Shown: positions 1-9,594, counted from the stretch's first letter. The stretch is DNA of 64,000 bases from Sinimarinibacterium flocculans (GCF_003201205.1 NZ_QICN01000002.1:47686-111685); one strand, 5' to 3'. Program-made: numbers and translations. Notes: generated by a model from the letters alone, not told the origin.

Positions 1-201
1 CTGCGTTTCATTTGCAGACTCCTTGATTTCGGAGACCCCGGATTGGGCCTCTCAAGGATCAACGCACCGTTCTCCGCGCGGACGGCTCATCGGACACCTT
101 GAGCCGTTTGCCGGCGCGATGTTGCGTCTTGCCATGAAGCTCCCTTCCCGCTGCATGCGCGGAACAGCGACCGCAACCCTCACGATGAAGGACGCTCGCC
201 G

Positions 202-600
202 ATGAAGTTCGTCGCCCACGTGGTGCTGATGGTCCTGCTGCTGGCCGCTACCGGCCCGGCACTGTCGACACCCGATCCGTCCAAGGACGACTTCGCCCGC
301 ATGAAGACGCAGCCGGGGGCCCTGATGCTCTCGCCCACCGACCCCGCGGTGCTCGATCTTCGCCGTCGCTCGAGATCCGGCGCCCAGAAGGCCTACGGTT
401 CCCTGCAGGGCCATCGCTGCGCGGCAGGCGACACCCTGCGCATCCAGGAGGAGGCCGTCTGCGAACCGATGCAGCACGACGGCAAGGATGGCCGGCTGTG
501 CTGCGCGGCGAACTGCAACTACGCCTGCGGGGGCGGGCGGCTGCAGGGCCGTTGTTCCGTGCGCAGCGGCGACTGTGCGTTCGTGCCGGCGCGGCGCTGA
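202..600 (+). CDS. Small secreted cysteine-rich protein, unknown function
   Basis: 132 residues. A hydrophobic N-terminal signal sequence (about residues 1-22, ending in an Ala-Leu-Ser type site) predicts export to the periplasm or outside. The C-terminal half holds eight cysteines within about 60 residues, including a Cys-Cys pair and a Cys-Asn-Tyr-Ala-Cys motif, so a disulfide-stabilised small domain is likely. I recognise no family. It stands alone upstream of another small exported protein on the same strand. An AAGGA-like ribosome site lies slightly far from the ATG. Function is not assigned; the call rests on the signal peptide, the cysteine pattern and the coding frame. Confidence 0.6.
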   Translation: MKFVAHVVLMVLLLAATGPALSTPDPSKDDFARMKTQPGALMLSPTDPAVLDLRRRSRSGAQKAYGSLQGHRCAAGDTLRIQEEAVCEPMQHDGKDGRLCCAANCNYACGGGRLQGRCSVRSGDCAFVPARR

Positions 601-720
601 AACGCCGATGAGCCGTTTTCGATGCCGACGTTGCGTCAGTTCATGAACGCCTGACCTCGTCGACGCACGACAGGCGGCGCTCGCACCCCCGTTGCACACG
701 TCAACCAAGGAGAGTTCAAC

Positions 721-1014
721 GTGAAACCGAATCCTTCCACCACCCGCGTCTCGTTGTTTGCATCCGCCGCCCTGCTCATCTGCGTGAACGCACCCGCCTG
801 GGCCTGGTCGGTGAAGGTCACCGAGCACCCGAGCGGCGGCTACGTCGCCTCGCTGATCCACGGCAGCGAGCCCGCTCAGAACAAGACGGTTGGCCACTAC
901 GCGACGAAGAGCGAAGCACGCAAGGCCGGCAAGGCAGCGAAGAAGGAGGCCGAAGGGTTCAAGGCCGAGGATTCCGGGCCGTGCGCCGACCCCATGTCCG
1001 GCGTGCGCTGCTGA
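721..1014 (+). CDS. Small exported protein, unknown function
   Basis: 97 residues with a GTG start, chosen because a strong AAGGAGAG ribosome site sits just upstream at about 708-715. Residues 1-28 form a typical signal peptide ending Ala-Trp-Ala. The mature part is short, Lys/Ala-rich (a KAGKAAKKEAEG stretch) and ends with two cysteines about ten residues apart that could form one disulfide. No domain recognised. It is separated from the preceding secreted protein by 120 bases and from the following surface module by about 100, so co-transcription is possible but not shown. Confidence 0.6.
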   Translation: MKPNPSTTRVSLFASAALLICVNAPAWAWSVKVTEHPSGGYVASLIHGSEPAQNKTVGHYATKSEARKAGKAAKKEAEGFKAEDSGPCADPMSGVRC

Positions 1015-1118
1015 CCGGAACGAGTCCTCGAAAGAGGCGCAGACACCCTTTGCGTTGACCCTTCCTTCCGGCCGGCGCAGGTAGACGGCGCGCCGGGCCG
1101 AACCACGCGGAACCGACG

Positions 1119-3608
1119 GTGTACGCCAACCACCTGCGCAGGGCCCTGACGACGCTGGCCGGGATGCTGATGCTCCCGGCCGGCGCCGCGGTGCTGGTGA
1201 GTCACGTCCCCGGAGAGCCCGGTACCGCCGGCGATGCCGGCGTGGGCTACTTCGACGGCGAGTCGTTCTCGTACTACCACGCCCTCGCCCGCGACGCCGC
1301 CGTCGTCGCCTTTGCCTCGACCTCCACCGACCTCGCCACTGGCCAGGCCGGCGGCGGCGGACTGCATCTGTTCCAGCAGCGTCTGCTGGTACCGGACGGC
1401 AGCGACAACATCCTCATCACCCACGCCTCCGGGTCGGCCGCCGAATGCCTTGCACCCGGTGGCGCGGCGGCGTTCTCGCGCCTGGGCGTCCAGGCCATCA
1501 GCGCGGACGGGCGCTACGTCGTCTACGAAAGCCGCTGCGAAAACCTCGATGCGGACCTGCCGGGCGATGCCGGCATCTCGGTCTACCTCTGGGACGCGCA
1601 GACCGGCCTCAACACGCTGCTGTCCCGCGATGCCACCACGGCCTTCGCCGGCGGGAACGCGATGATCAGTGCCGACGGCTCGACCATCGTCTACACCGGC
1701 GAGGCCGAGGAGCTGGGCCGCGCCGGCGGTCTGGGCTGGGATCGCGTGGTCATCCGCATGGACCGCGTCAGCGGCAGCAAGACCCTGGTCAGCGCGCCGG
1801 TGCCGGACGACGGTGTCAGCAGCGCGGACAGCTCGTCTGCGCTCGCCGTCAGCGACGACGGTCGGTACATCCTCTACGGCAGCTTCGCCAGCAACCTCGT
1901 CGCCGGACAGGTGGACAACGGCAACGACCCCAACCTGTTCCTTTACGACAGCCTGGCCGGCACCAGCCAGCTCGTCACCCATGCCGCCGGCAACCCGACG
2001 ACCCCGGCCGAAGACGATTTCTACAGCACCGGCGACGCGGTGCTGAGCGCGGACGGTCGCTTCGTCGCCTACGACAGCGCCGCCACCGACCTGGTGGCCG
2101 GCTTCGTCGACGGCAACGGCGTCGATACCGATCTCTACGTCTTCGACCGCGAGACCGGCAGCAACCGCCTGGTCAGTCATCGCTTCGACAACCCGCTGGC
2201 GGGCGCCGACGGGGCCAGCTTCGGACCGGGAACGCTGGCACCGACCGGCGGTGCGATCGCCTTCGTCAGCGCCGCCACGGATCTGGTCGCCGGCCAGATC
2301 GGTGGCGGCATCCAGGCCTTCCTCGAACCGTCGGCGGCCGACGCGACAGTCCTGCTGAGTCACGTTCCGGGCGATGCGCTCGTCGCCGGCAATGGCGATG
2401 CCGCCGACCCGACGCTGGGCGTCGATGGCAGCGTCGTCTACGTCTCGAGTGCGGACGATCTGGCGGCGGACGACGGCAACGGCGCAGCGCCCGACGTCTT
2501 CCTGTGGCGCGACGGTGCCAATGCGCTGGTCAGCCGCAATGCCGGCACCGGCATGTCCGCCAGCGGTTCGAGCTTTTCGCCGCAGGCGAACGGCAACGGC
2601 GTGCTGTTCGGCAGTTTCGCCACGGACCTCGCCGACGCTCAGCTCGACGGCAACGCCGAGGCGGACCTGTTCTTCGCCGCAGACGCCACGCCGACCCCAA
2701 GCCCCACGCCAACGCCCACTCCAACACCAACGCCTACACCCACACCTACACCCACACCTACACCCACACCTACGCCGACGCCGACGCCTACGCCTACGCC
2801 TACGCCTACGCCGGTTCCGACACCCACGCCGGTTCCGACTGCGGTCCCGACCCCAACACCCGCGCCCACACCGCTTCCGACGCCGACTCCGACGCCCAGC
2901 CCGACACCCGCGCCAACGCCCGCGCCGACGCCCAGTCCGACACTTACACCTACGCCCGCGCCGACGCCCAGTCCGACGCCTGCACCGACGCCCACACCGG
3001 TGCCGACGCCATCACCCAGCCCCACGCCCACGCCGACGCCTTCGCCGAGCCCGACACCCGCGGCCACGCCGCCGCCGGTCGTTCCGCCGCCCACACCGAC
3101 ACCGACGCCCACACAAACGCCCGCACCGACCCCCTCTCCGGTGCCTACGCCGACACCCGGGCCGCAGGTCAACGTCGTCACCTCGCAGGTCACGCTCGGC
3201 GAGGGATTCGAAACCGACATCTGGATCGAGCTGGACGCGCCGCGCCCGACGCAGACGCGCGTGGACTTCACGGTCGGCAGCGTGCACGGACAGCCGGGTG
3301 CGTCGCCGGACGACTACGAGATCGCCGCCAGCCCCATCGTCATCCCGGCCGGCAGCACCCGCGCCGCGATCCGCTTCCTGGCCCTGCACGACGACCGCGT
3401 CGAGGTCGAGGAGTGCCTGTTGCTGAGCCTGCTGCCGGGCGCCGATGTCTCGCCCGGTCCGCGCGCCGATGCCCTGGTGCTGATCGGCAATGACGACGGT
3501 TCCGACGACGCCGGTGGCGGCGCACTGCCATCGAAAAATCTGCTGGCCTTGCTCGGCCTGCTGCTGCTGCGTCTCGGCCGTCCGGACAGAGGTCGGCGAT
3601 GGCGATGA
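1119..3608 (+). CDS. Surface protein: beta-propeller, Thr-Pro stalk, Calx-beta domain, GlyGly-CTERM tail
   Basis: 829 residues from a GTG start. After a signal peptide (about 1-25) come repeated segments of the type '[11 protein letters not shown]' and '[11 protein letters not shown]', typical of WD40-like/PD40 (TolB-type) propeller blades, to about residue 520. Residues about 525-682 are an almost pure Pro-Thr/Pro-Ser repeat that would act as an extended stalk. Residues about 683-795 resemble a Calx-beta domain (DDYEIA and the acidic DDRVEVEE pattern). The end has Gly-Gly-Gly, a leucine-rich hydrophobic helix and an Arg-rich tail, matching GlyGly-CTERM signals processed by rhombosortase. The next gene overlaps its last ten bases, so the two are translationally linked. 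Substrate or role unknown; surface display is inferred from the sorting signal. Confidence 0.8.
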   Translation: MYANHLRRALTTLAGMLMLPAGAAVLVSHVPGEPGTAGDAGVGYFDGESFSYYHALARDAAVVAFASTSTDLATGQAGGGGLHLFQQRLLVPDGSDNILITHASGSAAECLAPGGAAAFSRLGVQAISADGRYVVYESRCENLDADLPGDAGISVYLWDAQTGLNTLLSRDATTAFAGGNAMISADGSTIVYTGEAEELGRAGGLGWDRVVIRMDRVSGSKTLVSAPVPDDGVSSADSSSALAVSDDGRYILYGSFASNLVAGQVDNGNDPNLFLYDSLAGTSQLVTHAAGNPTTPAEDDFYSTGDAVLSADGRFVAYDSAATDLVAGFVDGNGVDTDLYVFDRETGSNRLVSHRFDNPLAGADGASFGPGTLAPTGGAIAFVSAATDLVAGQIGGGIQAFLEPSAADATVLLSHVPGDALVAGNGDAADPTLGVDGSVVYVSSADDLAADDGNGAAPDVFLWRDGANALVSRNAGTGMSASGSSFSPQANGNGVLFGSFATDLADAQLDGNAEADLFFAADATPTPSPTPTPTPTPTPTPTPTPTPTPTPTPTPTPTPTPTPTPVPTPTPVPTAVPTPTPAPTPLPTPTPTPSPTPAPTPAPTPSPTLTPTPAPTPSPTPAPTPTPVPTPSPSPTPTPTPSPSPTPAATPPPVVPPPTPTPTPTQTPAPTPSPVPTPTPGPQVNVVTSQVTLGEGFETDIWIELDAPRPTQTRVDFTVGSVHGQPGASPDDYEIAASPIVIPAGSTRAAIRFLALHDDRVEVEECLLLSLLPGADVSPGPRADALVLIGNDDGSDDAGGGALPSKNLLALLGLLLLRLGRPDRGRRWR
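2692..3162 (+). repeat. In-frame Pro-Thr codon minisatellite
   Basis: About 470 bases of degenerate six-base units coding Pro-Thr or Pro-Ser. Within them, about 2730-2776 consists of near-perfect tandem copies of a 12-base unit (acacccacacct). Because units are multiples of three, gain or loss of copies would change stalk length without a frameshift. The opposite strand and other frames also stay open here and give artefactual Gly-Val and Tyr-Thr-His repeats that are not genes. Confidence 0.85.
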
Positions 3609-5719
3609 AGGAGCTGCGCGGCCGATGGCACCGCCGGGCCGCTGCCGTACTGGTCATCGCCGGCCTGCATCTGCCCGTCGCGGCGCAAGACCCGGATGTG
3701 GCGCAGCTCGTCTTTCCGGAAGGCCGCGAAACCTACACCGTCGATGACGACATCGTCATCCGCTTCGACCCGCAGGCCGCACAGTGGAACGACGCCTGGC
3801 TCGTCGAACTCGATGCGCTCGATGTCACCGCACTGGCTGTGCGCAGCGGCTACGGTCTGATGCGGCTGCGCCCGGTCAAGCGGCTCGCGCCCGGCACGCA
3901 TCGCCTGCGCCTGATCCGCGAGACGGCAAGCCGCGAGCTGATCGAGGTGGCCGTCTGGGAACTGGAACTGCAGCGCCCGGAACGACAGATCGAGGCCGGG
4001 ATGGTCTACGCCGCCGACGTCCAGGGCAGCAGCACGGTGCTCAACAGCGAGGACCTCGACGAGGCGCGCGAGCATGTCGTCAGCGGCAGCCTGCGGCTCG
4101 AACCCTCGCTGCGCAGCCGCCATCTGGCCGTGCAGGCTGCCGCCAATCTCTACGCCAGCAGCAACGCCGACCGACTCGGTCAGGACGATCTCGAACTCGG
4201 CGATTTCCGCGTGAGCGCGGGCAGCGAATCGCTGCAGCTCGTCGCCGGTCATTTCGCCGCCGCGACCGTGGACGGCCGCCCCTACGGAAGTCTCGCCTAC
4301 GACGGCGTCAGCCGCCGCGGCGTCGGTCTGAGTGCCCGCCTGCCAGTCGCCGGGGCCAACCTCGCCGTGTTCTCGCAGGGCTCGGAGCCGGTCAGCGGCT
4401 TTCGCCGGGGATTCGCCCTCTCGCGGCCCGAGCAACGCCTCAGCGGCGGCATGCTGGCACTGCAGCCGCTGGCCGGCGACGATCACCGCGTCGACCTCAC
4501 ACTGGGCTACATCGAAGGCCGCAGCCTGAGCGGCGGAACCGCGATCTACGACGCGGGCATCAATGACTTCGCCTATACGCCGGGAGTCGACGGCAGCGTC
4601 GGCAGCGCGGTGCTCGACACACAGTGGCTGTCCGGCGCGCTGGCGCTGCGCGCCGAATACGCGCGCAGCGAACGGCAGTTTCCGATGGTGATGGGCGTGC
4701 CGGTCGATCCGGTGCGCGACGACGCGCAGGTCTACACGCTCAGCTACCGGCCGCTCGACGGCATCGCGCTCGGCGCGCACCGGCTCACGAGCCACCTCAC
4801 GCTCGAACACCAGAAGGTCGGCACGGCGTTTCGCAGCGTCGGCGCGCCCGGCGGACTGGTCGACCTCGACCAGAACCGCATCGCCGCCGGCCTGCAGTAC
4901 GCGACCGTGGCGCTGGACGTCTCGGCCACGCGCTCCGAGGACAACGTCGCCGACGGCCCGCTGCCGACGACACGGGCCGACAACCTGTTCGCGCAACTCG
5001 GCTGGACACCGAAACTGACCGGCTGGACGCTGCCGCCATTCCTGCAGCAACCCAGCCTGAGCGTCGGCGCAGGCCGCGACCGGCGACGCACCGTGGCCTT
5101 GCCGGAGAACGACGCGGGCTTTCGCGCCGACGACGACAGCCGCAGCCTGACGACCTCACTGTCGTTCGTGCAGCCCTACGGCGACTGGAGCCTGAACTAC
5201 AGCCGCTCGGCCACCGACGACCGCACCGGGCAGGCCCAGGCCTACCGGGGCGATTCGGGATCGATGGACATCAGCTTCTATTTCGGCGACCGGCTCAGCC
5301 TGAGCGCGCAACTGTTCACCGACCTGTCGCGTCAGCTGCAACTGCGCGCCGGCGACGCCGATCCGTTCGCCTTCTCGCTGCCGAAGACCGCCACGCGCAC
5401 GCACAGCGGCACGCTGTCGCTGCAGTGGCAGGTCGTGCCCGAGCGCTGGCAACTCTCGCTCGGCTACTCGGCGGACCGCTCGCGCACATCGGACGAGACT
5501 TACCGGACGCGCGGCGAGCAGGTGGACGTCGGCTCGAACTGGCGCGTCTGGCAGCTCAACCTGTTCGTGCGCGGCAGCTATCAGCGCATGCGCGATCGCA
5601 GCCTGATCCTGCCGTTCGAGGACGAGAACGGCATGCCGTCCGCGCCGGAGTACAACCGGTCCCGGCGCGAGAGTTACCAGGCCTTCGCCGGCCTGTCCTT
5701 GAACTTCAGCGGGGAGTGA
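3599..5719 (+). CDS. Predicted outer-membrane beta-barrel protein of the surface module
   Basis: 706 residues; the start at 3599 has a GAGG ribosome site six bases upstream and overlaps the preceding stop. The N-terminus has an Arg-rich start and a hydrophobic signal ending Ala-Ala-Gln. Residues about 30-130 look like a small beta domain ([19 protein letters not shown]). The remainder alternates polar and hydrophobic residues with many short strands, turns and Arg/Asp/Ser-rich loops (for example [23 protein letters not shown]), which is characteristic of a large outer-membrane barrel. The last strand is '[11 protein letters not shown]', close to the aromatic ending usual for BamA substrates, although four residues follow the Phe. 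No TonB plug was seen. Function by context only: partner of the flanking surface and periplasmic proteins. Confidence 0.65.
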   Translation: MAMKELRGRWHRRAAAVLVIAGLHLPVAAQDPDVAQLVFPEGRETYTVDDDIVIRFDPQAAQWNDAWLVELDALDVTALAVRSGYGLMRLRPVKRLAPGTHRLRLIRETASRELIEVAVWELELQRPERQIEAGMVYAADVQGSSTVLNSEDLDEAREHVVSGSLRLEPSLRSRHLAVQAAANLYASSNADRLGQDDLELGDFRVSAGSESLQLVAGHFAAATVDGRPYGSLAYDGVSRRGVGLSARLPVAGANLAVFSQGSEPVSGFRRGFALSRPEQRLSGGMLALQPLAGDDHRVDLTLGYIEGRSLSGGTAIYDAGINDFAYTPGVDGSVGSAVLDTQWLSGALALRAEYARSERQFPMVMGVPVDPVRDDAQVYTLSYRPLDGIALGAHRLTSHLTLEHQKVGTAFRSVGAPGGLVDLDQNRIAAGLQYATVALDVSATRSEDNVADGPLPTTRADNLFAQLGWTPKLTGWTLPPFLQQPSLSVGAGRDRRRTVALPENDAGFRADDDSRSLTTSLSFVQPYGDWSLNYSRSATDDRTGQAQAYRGDSGSMDISFYFGDRLSLSAQLFTDLSRQLQLRAGDADPFAFSLPKTATRTHSGTLSLQWQVVPERWQLSLGYSADRSRTSDETYRTRGEQVDVGSNWRVWQLNLFVRGSYQRMRDRSLILPFEDENGMPSAPEYNRSRRESYQAFAGLSLNFSGE

Positions 5720-5721
5720 TC

Positions 5722-6936
5722 ATGCGCATGCCCGGGCAGCACGTATTCCTCCAGGCCGCCGTCGCGCTGGTGGCGCTGTGCGCCCTCCCGGCCCACGCCG
5801 AGATCGTTGCCGCCAGCGGCAGCAGCGGTGCACGGGCGGTCGTCGGCGCCGGCACGCGCGTTGCCATCGACTGGCGCGTGCAGGTGGCCGGCACGCAACC
5901 CGACCGCTCGCTGGCGGTGATCTCCTCGGAGGCTTTCATCACGCTGGAAGGCGACGTGAACGATCCCGTCAGCATCCGCGTGGGCCAGCCGCTCAAGCGG
6001 CTGCTGCCGCCCACGGCGGCGCCGGCCACGCAGACCGCCGTGTTCCGCGAGCAGCTCGGCGTGCCGGCGCCCATCGCCGACCTCGCGCTGGCAACGGGCC
6101 TGCGCATCTTCGTCGTACGCGAGTTCCGCGACCAGGAGACGGCGACGCCGGTCGTGGCGATGGCGCAGATTCCGCTCGGCGGCGGCAACAGCGCGCGGCT
6201 GTCGGTCTCGCGCATCGTGCTGCGCTTCCCGGACGGCGCCAGCGACAAGATCCTCGCCCGCCATGCGCGCAGCCACGTACTGGCCGAGATCCGCTACACC
6301 GGCGCCGGTCGCCTGCACGCGGTCTGGGAGATCGCCGAGCCCAGCAGCACCGCGGGCGAGCCGATGTTCCGCACGCTGAGTTCGGTGCATCGCAACCTGG
6401 TGCGCGGGTCGCGCGAGCTGCTGCTGCGCTCGCCGGGATTGCCGAGCGGCATGGAAGGCTTGCACCTGCTGCGCCTGCGGCTGATCGCGCCGGACGCGGC
6501 GCGCGCCGTGATCATCCGCTACGCGGTCAACGCCGCGATGCCGTCGGCGCCCGAGCCCGCGCGGCTGATCGCCCACGCGCCCGCGGCGGGTGCCGTCTAC
6601 CGGCCGGATCAGGGCTTCCACTGGTCGCCGGTCGAGAACGCGGCGGTCTACCAGATCGAGTTCTTCACGCGTGAAGCCGGCGACATCGGCGACCGCCTGC
6701 CCGAACTGGGCGGCACCGGCGTCGACGATCGCGAACCGGCGTCCGCGCCGGCCGAAGAGCGCTATCCCGATGCCGGCATCATGGTCACGGCGATCAGCAC
6801 GCGCGCTTCGCTGTCGCGGCTCACGCTCTCACAGCTCACGCCCGGCCGCGTCTACGACTGGCGCGTCACTGCCTACGATGCGCAGGGCCGGCTCATCGGC
6901 GCCTCGGCGCTGCGCGGCCTCGCGATCCCGCCGTGA
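5722..6936 (+). CDS. Exported protein with FnIII-like C-terminus, unknown function
   Basis: 404 residues; the ATG at 5722 lies two bases after the barrel gene's stop, inside a longer frame that is open upstream only by chance. Residues 1-27 are a signal peptide ending Ala-His-Ala. The body is beta-rich without a recognised domain. The last ~120 residues, from 'AHAPAAGAVYRPDQGFHWSP' to 'YDWRVTAYDAQGRLIG', have the pattern of a fibronectin-III-like sandwich used for carbohydrate or protein binding. It is the third gene of a tightly coupled operon with the GlyGly-CTERM protein and the barrel, so the three probably act together at the envelope. Confidence 0.65.
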   Translation: MRMPGQHVFLQAAVALVALCALPAHAEIVAASGSSGARAVVGAGTRVAIDWRVQVAGTQPDRSLAVISSEAFITLEGDVNDPVSIRVGQPLKRLLPPTAAPATQTAVFREQLGVPAPIADLALATGLRIFVVREFRDQETATPVVAMAQIPLGGGNSARLSVSRIVLRFPDGASDKILARHARSHVLAEIRYTGAGRLHAVWEIAEPSSTAGEPMFRTLSSVHRNLVRGSRELLLRSPGLPSGMEGLHLLRLRLIAPDAARAVIIRYAVNAAMPSAPEPARLIAHAPAAGAVYRPDQGFHWSPVENAAVYQIEFFTREAGDIGDRLPELGGTGVDDREPASAPAEERYPDAGIMVTAISTRASLSRLTLSQLTPGRVYDWRVTAYDAQGRLIGASALRGLAIPP

Positions 6937-6982
6937 GAACGGCGGCGGGCCCGCGCGCGAGCCCGCCGCGTCGAAAGCACGC

Positions 6983-7597
6983 TCAGGCCGACTTGCCCGC
7001 CTTCTCCGCCGCGTGCGCCTTCTGCACCGAGGGGCGCTCGGCAATGCGGGCGTGGAAGGCCTTGAGGCCCGGCCACTGGCCCAGATCGATGCCGACGAAG
7101 CCGGTCCAGTTGAGCACGGTGTACAGGTAGGCATCGGCCACCGTGAACGCATCGCCCATCAGGTAGGGGCCGTCGCCGATCGTCGCCTGCAGCCAGGCGA
7201 ACTTCTTCGCCAGCCGTTCGCCGGCGGCCACCTTCTCCGCATCCGCCGTGCCGGGGATGAAGAAGGTGCTGAAGCTCTTGTGGATCTCGGAGTTGACGTA
7301 GCCCAGCCACTCCTGGAGACGGTAGCGCGCCATCGTGCCGTTGGCGGGCGCCAGCCCGGCGTCCGGCTTGCGGTCGGCGAGGTACTGCAGGATCGCCGGG
7401 CCTTCGGTCAGCACGCCGCCGTCGTCCAGGCCCAGCGCCGGCACATAGCCCTTGGCGTTGATCTGCAGGTAGTCGCCGCCATCGGCGGTCTTCTTGGCCT
7501 TGGTATCGACGCGCACGATCTCGTGCGGCAGGCCCAGCTCGTGCAGCACGATGTGCGAGGCCAGCGAACAGGCACCGGGACTGAAATACAGTTTCAT
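6983..7597 (-). CDS. gstA: Glutathione S-transferase, beta/GstA-like
   Basis: 204 residues, close to the 201 of Escherichia coli GstA. It conjugates glutathione to electrophiles in the cytoplasm. The N-terminal thioredoxin-like part begins 'MKLYFSPGACSLASHIVLHE', in which Cys10 matches the catalytic Cys of beta-class enzymes. It continues with 'KGYVPAL' (cis-Pro) and 'LTEGPAILQYLAD' (the Glu-Ser/Gly glutathione contact). The helical C-terminal domain has the family motif 'FTVADAYLYTVL'. The ATG at 7597 has a clear AAGGAGA site and overlaps the stop of the upstream nitronate monooxygenase gene by ATGA, so the two form an operon, probably for detoxification. A longer reading to 7747 is rejected because it enters the neighbouring gene. 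Confidence 0.93.
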   Translation of the reverse strand: MKLYFSPGACSLASHIVLHELGLPHEIVRVDTKAKKTADGGDYLQINAKGYVPALGLDDGGVLTEGPAILQYLADRKPDAGLAPANGTMARYRLQEWLGYVNSEIHKSFSTFFIPGTADAEKVAAGERLAKKFAWLQATIGDGPYLMGDAFTVADAYLYTVLNWTGFVGIDLGQWPGLKAFHARIAERPSVQKAHAAEKAGKSA

Positions 7598-8727
7598 GCG
7601 GATTCTCCTTCGGGGTGGGTGGAGGGATCGAGAGCGGTGCTGCTGCGCACGAAGCGGCCGAACGCCGCATCGGTCTCGCGCACCAGCGCCGAAAACAGTT
7701 CGCTCGCGCGACGATGACGTAGCAGCGGCGCCGCCTGACCCGACCACAGCGACATCAGGCCGGGCCGCTTCTGCTCCAGGGCGGCGGCGCGCAAACCGCC
7801 GGCGAACCAGCCCTGGATCGGGTACGGCAGGATTTCGGACTCGCGGCCGCGCCAGTCGTCGACGAACTCATTGTGGATGCCGCGTGCCAGCCGGCCGCTG
7901 AAGGCGCGCGTCAGCGCCGTGTACCGCGCCGCATCGCTGAACAGCTGTTCGCGGTGCAGCGGCGTGGTACCGGATTCCTCGCAGGCCAGAAACGCCGTGC
8001 CGATCTGCACGCCCTGGGCCCCGAGCATCAGCGCCGCGGCCACGCCGCGACCGTCGGCAATGCCGCCGGCGGCAATCACCGGCGCGCGTACGCGATCGAC
8101 GATCTGCGGAATCAGCGCCAGCGTGCCGGTCAGCGAGTCCTCGGCGCTGCGCTGGAAGGACACGCGGTGTCCGCCGGCCTCCATGCCGCTGGCGACGATC
8201 AGATCGACACCGGCCGCGTCCATCGCCAGCGCCTCGTCCAGCGTCGTCACCGCACCGGCGGTGACGATGCCGCGCGCGCGGCAGGCGTCCAGCACCGACG
8301 CCGAAGGAATGCCATAGACGAAGCTGAACACGGCCGGCCGCACGTCGAGCAGAGCCTCGACCTGCTCCTCGAAGCGCCAGCCGTAGCGCGCCGGCATCGC
8401 CGGCGGCTCGATGCCCAGTGCCGCGTAGTACGGCGCGAAGCGCGCAAGCGCCTGCGCGAACTGCGCCTCGCTCAGCGTCAGCCCGCCGTCATCGTGATTG
8501 GACACCCAGAGGTTGAGATTGAAGGGCCGCTCGGTGCGCGCGCGCAGTTCCGCACCCAGCGTGCGGATCTGTTCCGGACCCAGATGCTGCACGCCGAACG
8601 ATCCGAGCCCGCCAGCCTCCGATACCGTGGCCAGCAGCGCCAGCGATGACAGGCCGCTGCCGAAGGGTCCCTGCACGATCGGATACCGCAGGCCCAGGCG
8701 TTCGGTGAAGGCATTGCGCTGCCACAT
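7594..8727 (-). CDS. Nitronate monooxygenase (2-nitropropane dioxygenase family)
   Basis: 377 residues. An FMN-dependent TIM barrel that oxidises alkyl nitronates. The sequence opens 'RLGLRYPIVQGPFG' and has 'EAGGLGSFG', the nucleotide-contact segment 'SGMEAGGHR' and the phosphate-binding 'AAGGIADGRGVAAALMLGAQGVQIGT', all hallmark family motifs in the right order. An ATG preceded by GGAG eight bases upstream sets the start. It is translationally coupled to the downstream glutathione transferase and divergent from an HxlR regulator, which likely controls both. Exact substrate cannot be read from sequence. Confidence 0.92.
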   Translation of the reverse strand: MWQRNAFTERLGLRYPIVQGPFGSGLSSLALLATVSEAGGLGSFGVQHLGPEQIRTLGAELRARTERPFNLNLWVSNHDDGGLTLSEAQFAQALARFAPYYAALGIEPPAMPARYGWRFEEQVEALLDVRPAVFSFVYGIPSASVLDACRARGIVTAGAVTTLDEALAMDAAGVDLIVASGMEAGGHRVSFQRSAEDSLTGTLALIPQIVDRVRAPVIAAGGIADGRGVAAALMLGAQGVQIGTAFLACEESGTTPLHREQLFSDAARYTALTRAFSGRLARGIHNEFVDDWRGRESEILPYPIQGWFAGGLRAAALEQKRPGLMSLWSGQAAPLLRHRRASELFSALVRETDAAFGRFVRSSTALDPSTHPEGESA

Positions 8728-8770
8728 GCGACGGCTCCGTTCGACGTGTGGCCGGCACTATAGGTGCTCT

Positions 8771-8833
8771 GGTTACGTTTGGGAACCACATTACTTGCGG
8801 AAACCCAGAAAATCGGGTTTCCTCGCGGTAACC
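8771..8833. promoter_or_regulatory. Inverted-repeat operator candidate between nitronate monooxygenase and hxlR genes
   Basis: The 123-base divergent region has a perfect 8-base inverted repeat, GGAAACCC at 8799-8806 and GGGTTTCC at 8815-8822, with an 8-base spacer. It is flanked by a second, wider pair, GGTTAC at 8771-8776 and GTAACC at 8828-8833. HxlR-type regulators bind as dimers to such sites next to their own gene. Position and symmetry support an operator; binding itself is inferred. Confidence 0.5.
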
Positions 8834-8850
8834 GCCCCACTGCCAACGCC

Positions 8851-9210
8851 ATGGTCAAAGTCCGCAAGAGCAAGGTCGATCCGCCATGCAACGGCGAGTG
8901 CCCGCTGTCCGACTGCATGCGCCTGATCGCGGGCGCGTGGGCGCCGCACGTGATCTGGTACCTGCGCGAAGGCCCGCGCCGCTTCAGCGAACTCAAGGGC
9001 GACATCCGCGCCGTGACCGCCAAGGTCCTCGCCGAACGCCTGCGCCAGCTCGAAGCCGACGGTGTCGTCCACCGGCAGGTCATGCAGACCTCGCCGCCGA
9101 CGGTCGAGTACTCGCTGACCGAACTGGGCGCCGAACTGACGCCGGCGATCGCCGCGATCGTCAGCGTCAGCGAGCGCCTGAAGCGCCAGCGCGGACGGCT
9201 CGGGGCATAG
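8851..9210 (+). CDS. HxlR-family transcriptional regulator
   Basis: 119 residues from the ATG at 8851; an upstream extension is open but would run through the probable operator. Winged-helix DNA-binding protein: 'CPLSDCMRLIAGAWAPHVIWYL' is the N-terminal helix with the conserved Cys and Trp, then 'GPRRFSELKGDIRAVTAKVLAERLRQLEADGVV' is the recognition helix and wing region, and 'YSLTELGAEL' closes the wing. These define the HxlR family. HxlR members often sense electrophiles or quinones through the conserved cysteine. Divergent orientation from nitronate monooxygenase and glutathione transferase suggests it represses that operon and itself. Confidence 0.92.
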   Translation: MVKVRKSKVDPPCNGECPLSDCMRLIAGAWAPHVIWYLREGPRRFSELKGDIRAVTAKVLAERLRQLEADGVVHRQVMQTSPPTVEYSLTELGAELTPAIAAIVSVSERLKRQRGRLGA

Positions 9211-9243
9211 AACGCCGCCGGAACCGGCGCCCCCGCACAGCGC

Positions 9244-9594
9244 TCAGGCGGCGTCGGCCGGCACGGCCGTGCGCTGCGCGCGCAAGCGGCGTTCGCGCAG
9301 CAGCAGGAACAGGCCGAGGCCGAAGCCCAGGCTGACGAACACCGTCGCCGGCACGAGTACCAGCGATCCGCGCATGTCGAGCCGCAATGCCTCGAACACC
9401 ATCCACAGATTGACGAGGACGTAGGTCGCCGTCAGGTCGATCAGGGCCACGGTCGCGGCGTCGTTCACCAGGCATTGCCGGATCCAGTCGAGCCATCCCG
9501 CGTCCGGCTGTTGCAGGTACTGCAGGTTGTAGTACCAGCCCCAGACCGCGGCCACGACGGCAAGGACCCCGTAAACCGCTTCGCGCACGGACAT
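9244..9594 (-). CDS. DUF2834 family small membrane protein
   Basis: 116 residues, start at 9594 with a GGAGGAG site. Three hydrophobic segments (about 7-24, 49-70 and 78-99) and a basic tail. The order 'VWGWYYNLQYL', 'TYVLVNLWMVFEALRL', 'FVSLGFGLGLFLLLRERRL' is the pattern of the DUF2834 family, whose function is unknown. It lies downstream of the AraC-type regulator gene on the same strand, 53 bases away. The much longer frame extending to 10893 on this strand is a shadow over the regulator gene. Confidence 0.75.
   Translation of the reverse strand: MSVREAVYGVLAVVAAVWGWYYNLQYLQQPDAGWLDWIRQCLVNDAATVALIDLTATYVLVNLWMVFEALRLDMRGSLVLVPATVFVSLGFGLGLFLLLRERRLRAQRTAVPADAA

Noticed and set aside
897..2363. 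Long minus-strand frame opposite the surface protein
   Set aside because: Codon composition is that of a complement shadow; no start context or known motif, and the plus-strand frame has clear domains.
2692..3162. Possible CRISPR-like array
   Set aside because: The repeats are contiguous six- and twelve-base units inside a coding frame, with no unique spacers and no cas genes.
2639..3271. Minus-strand frame giving long Gly-Val repeats
   Set aside because: Mirror image of the Pro-Thr codon repeat of the surface protein; low-complexity artefact.
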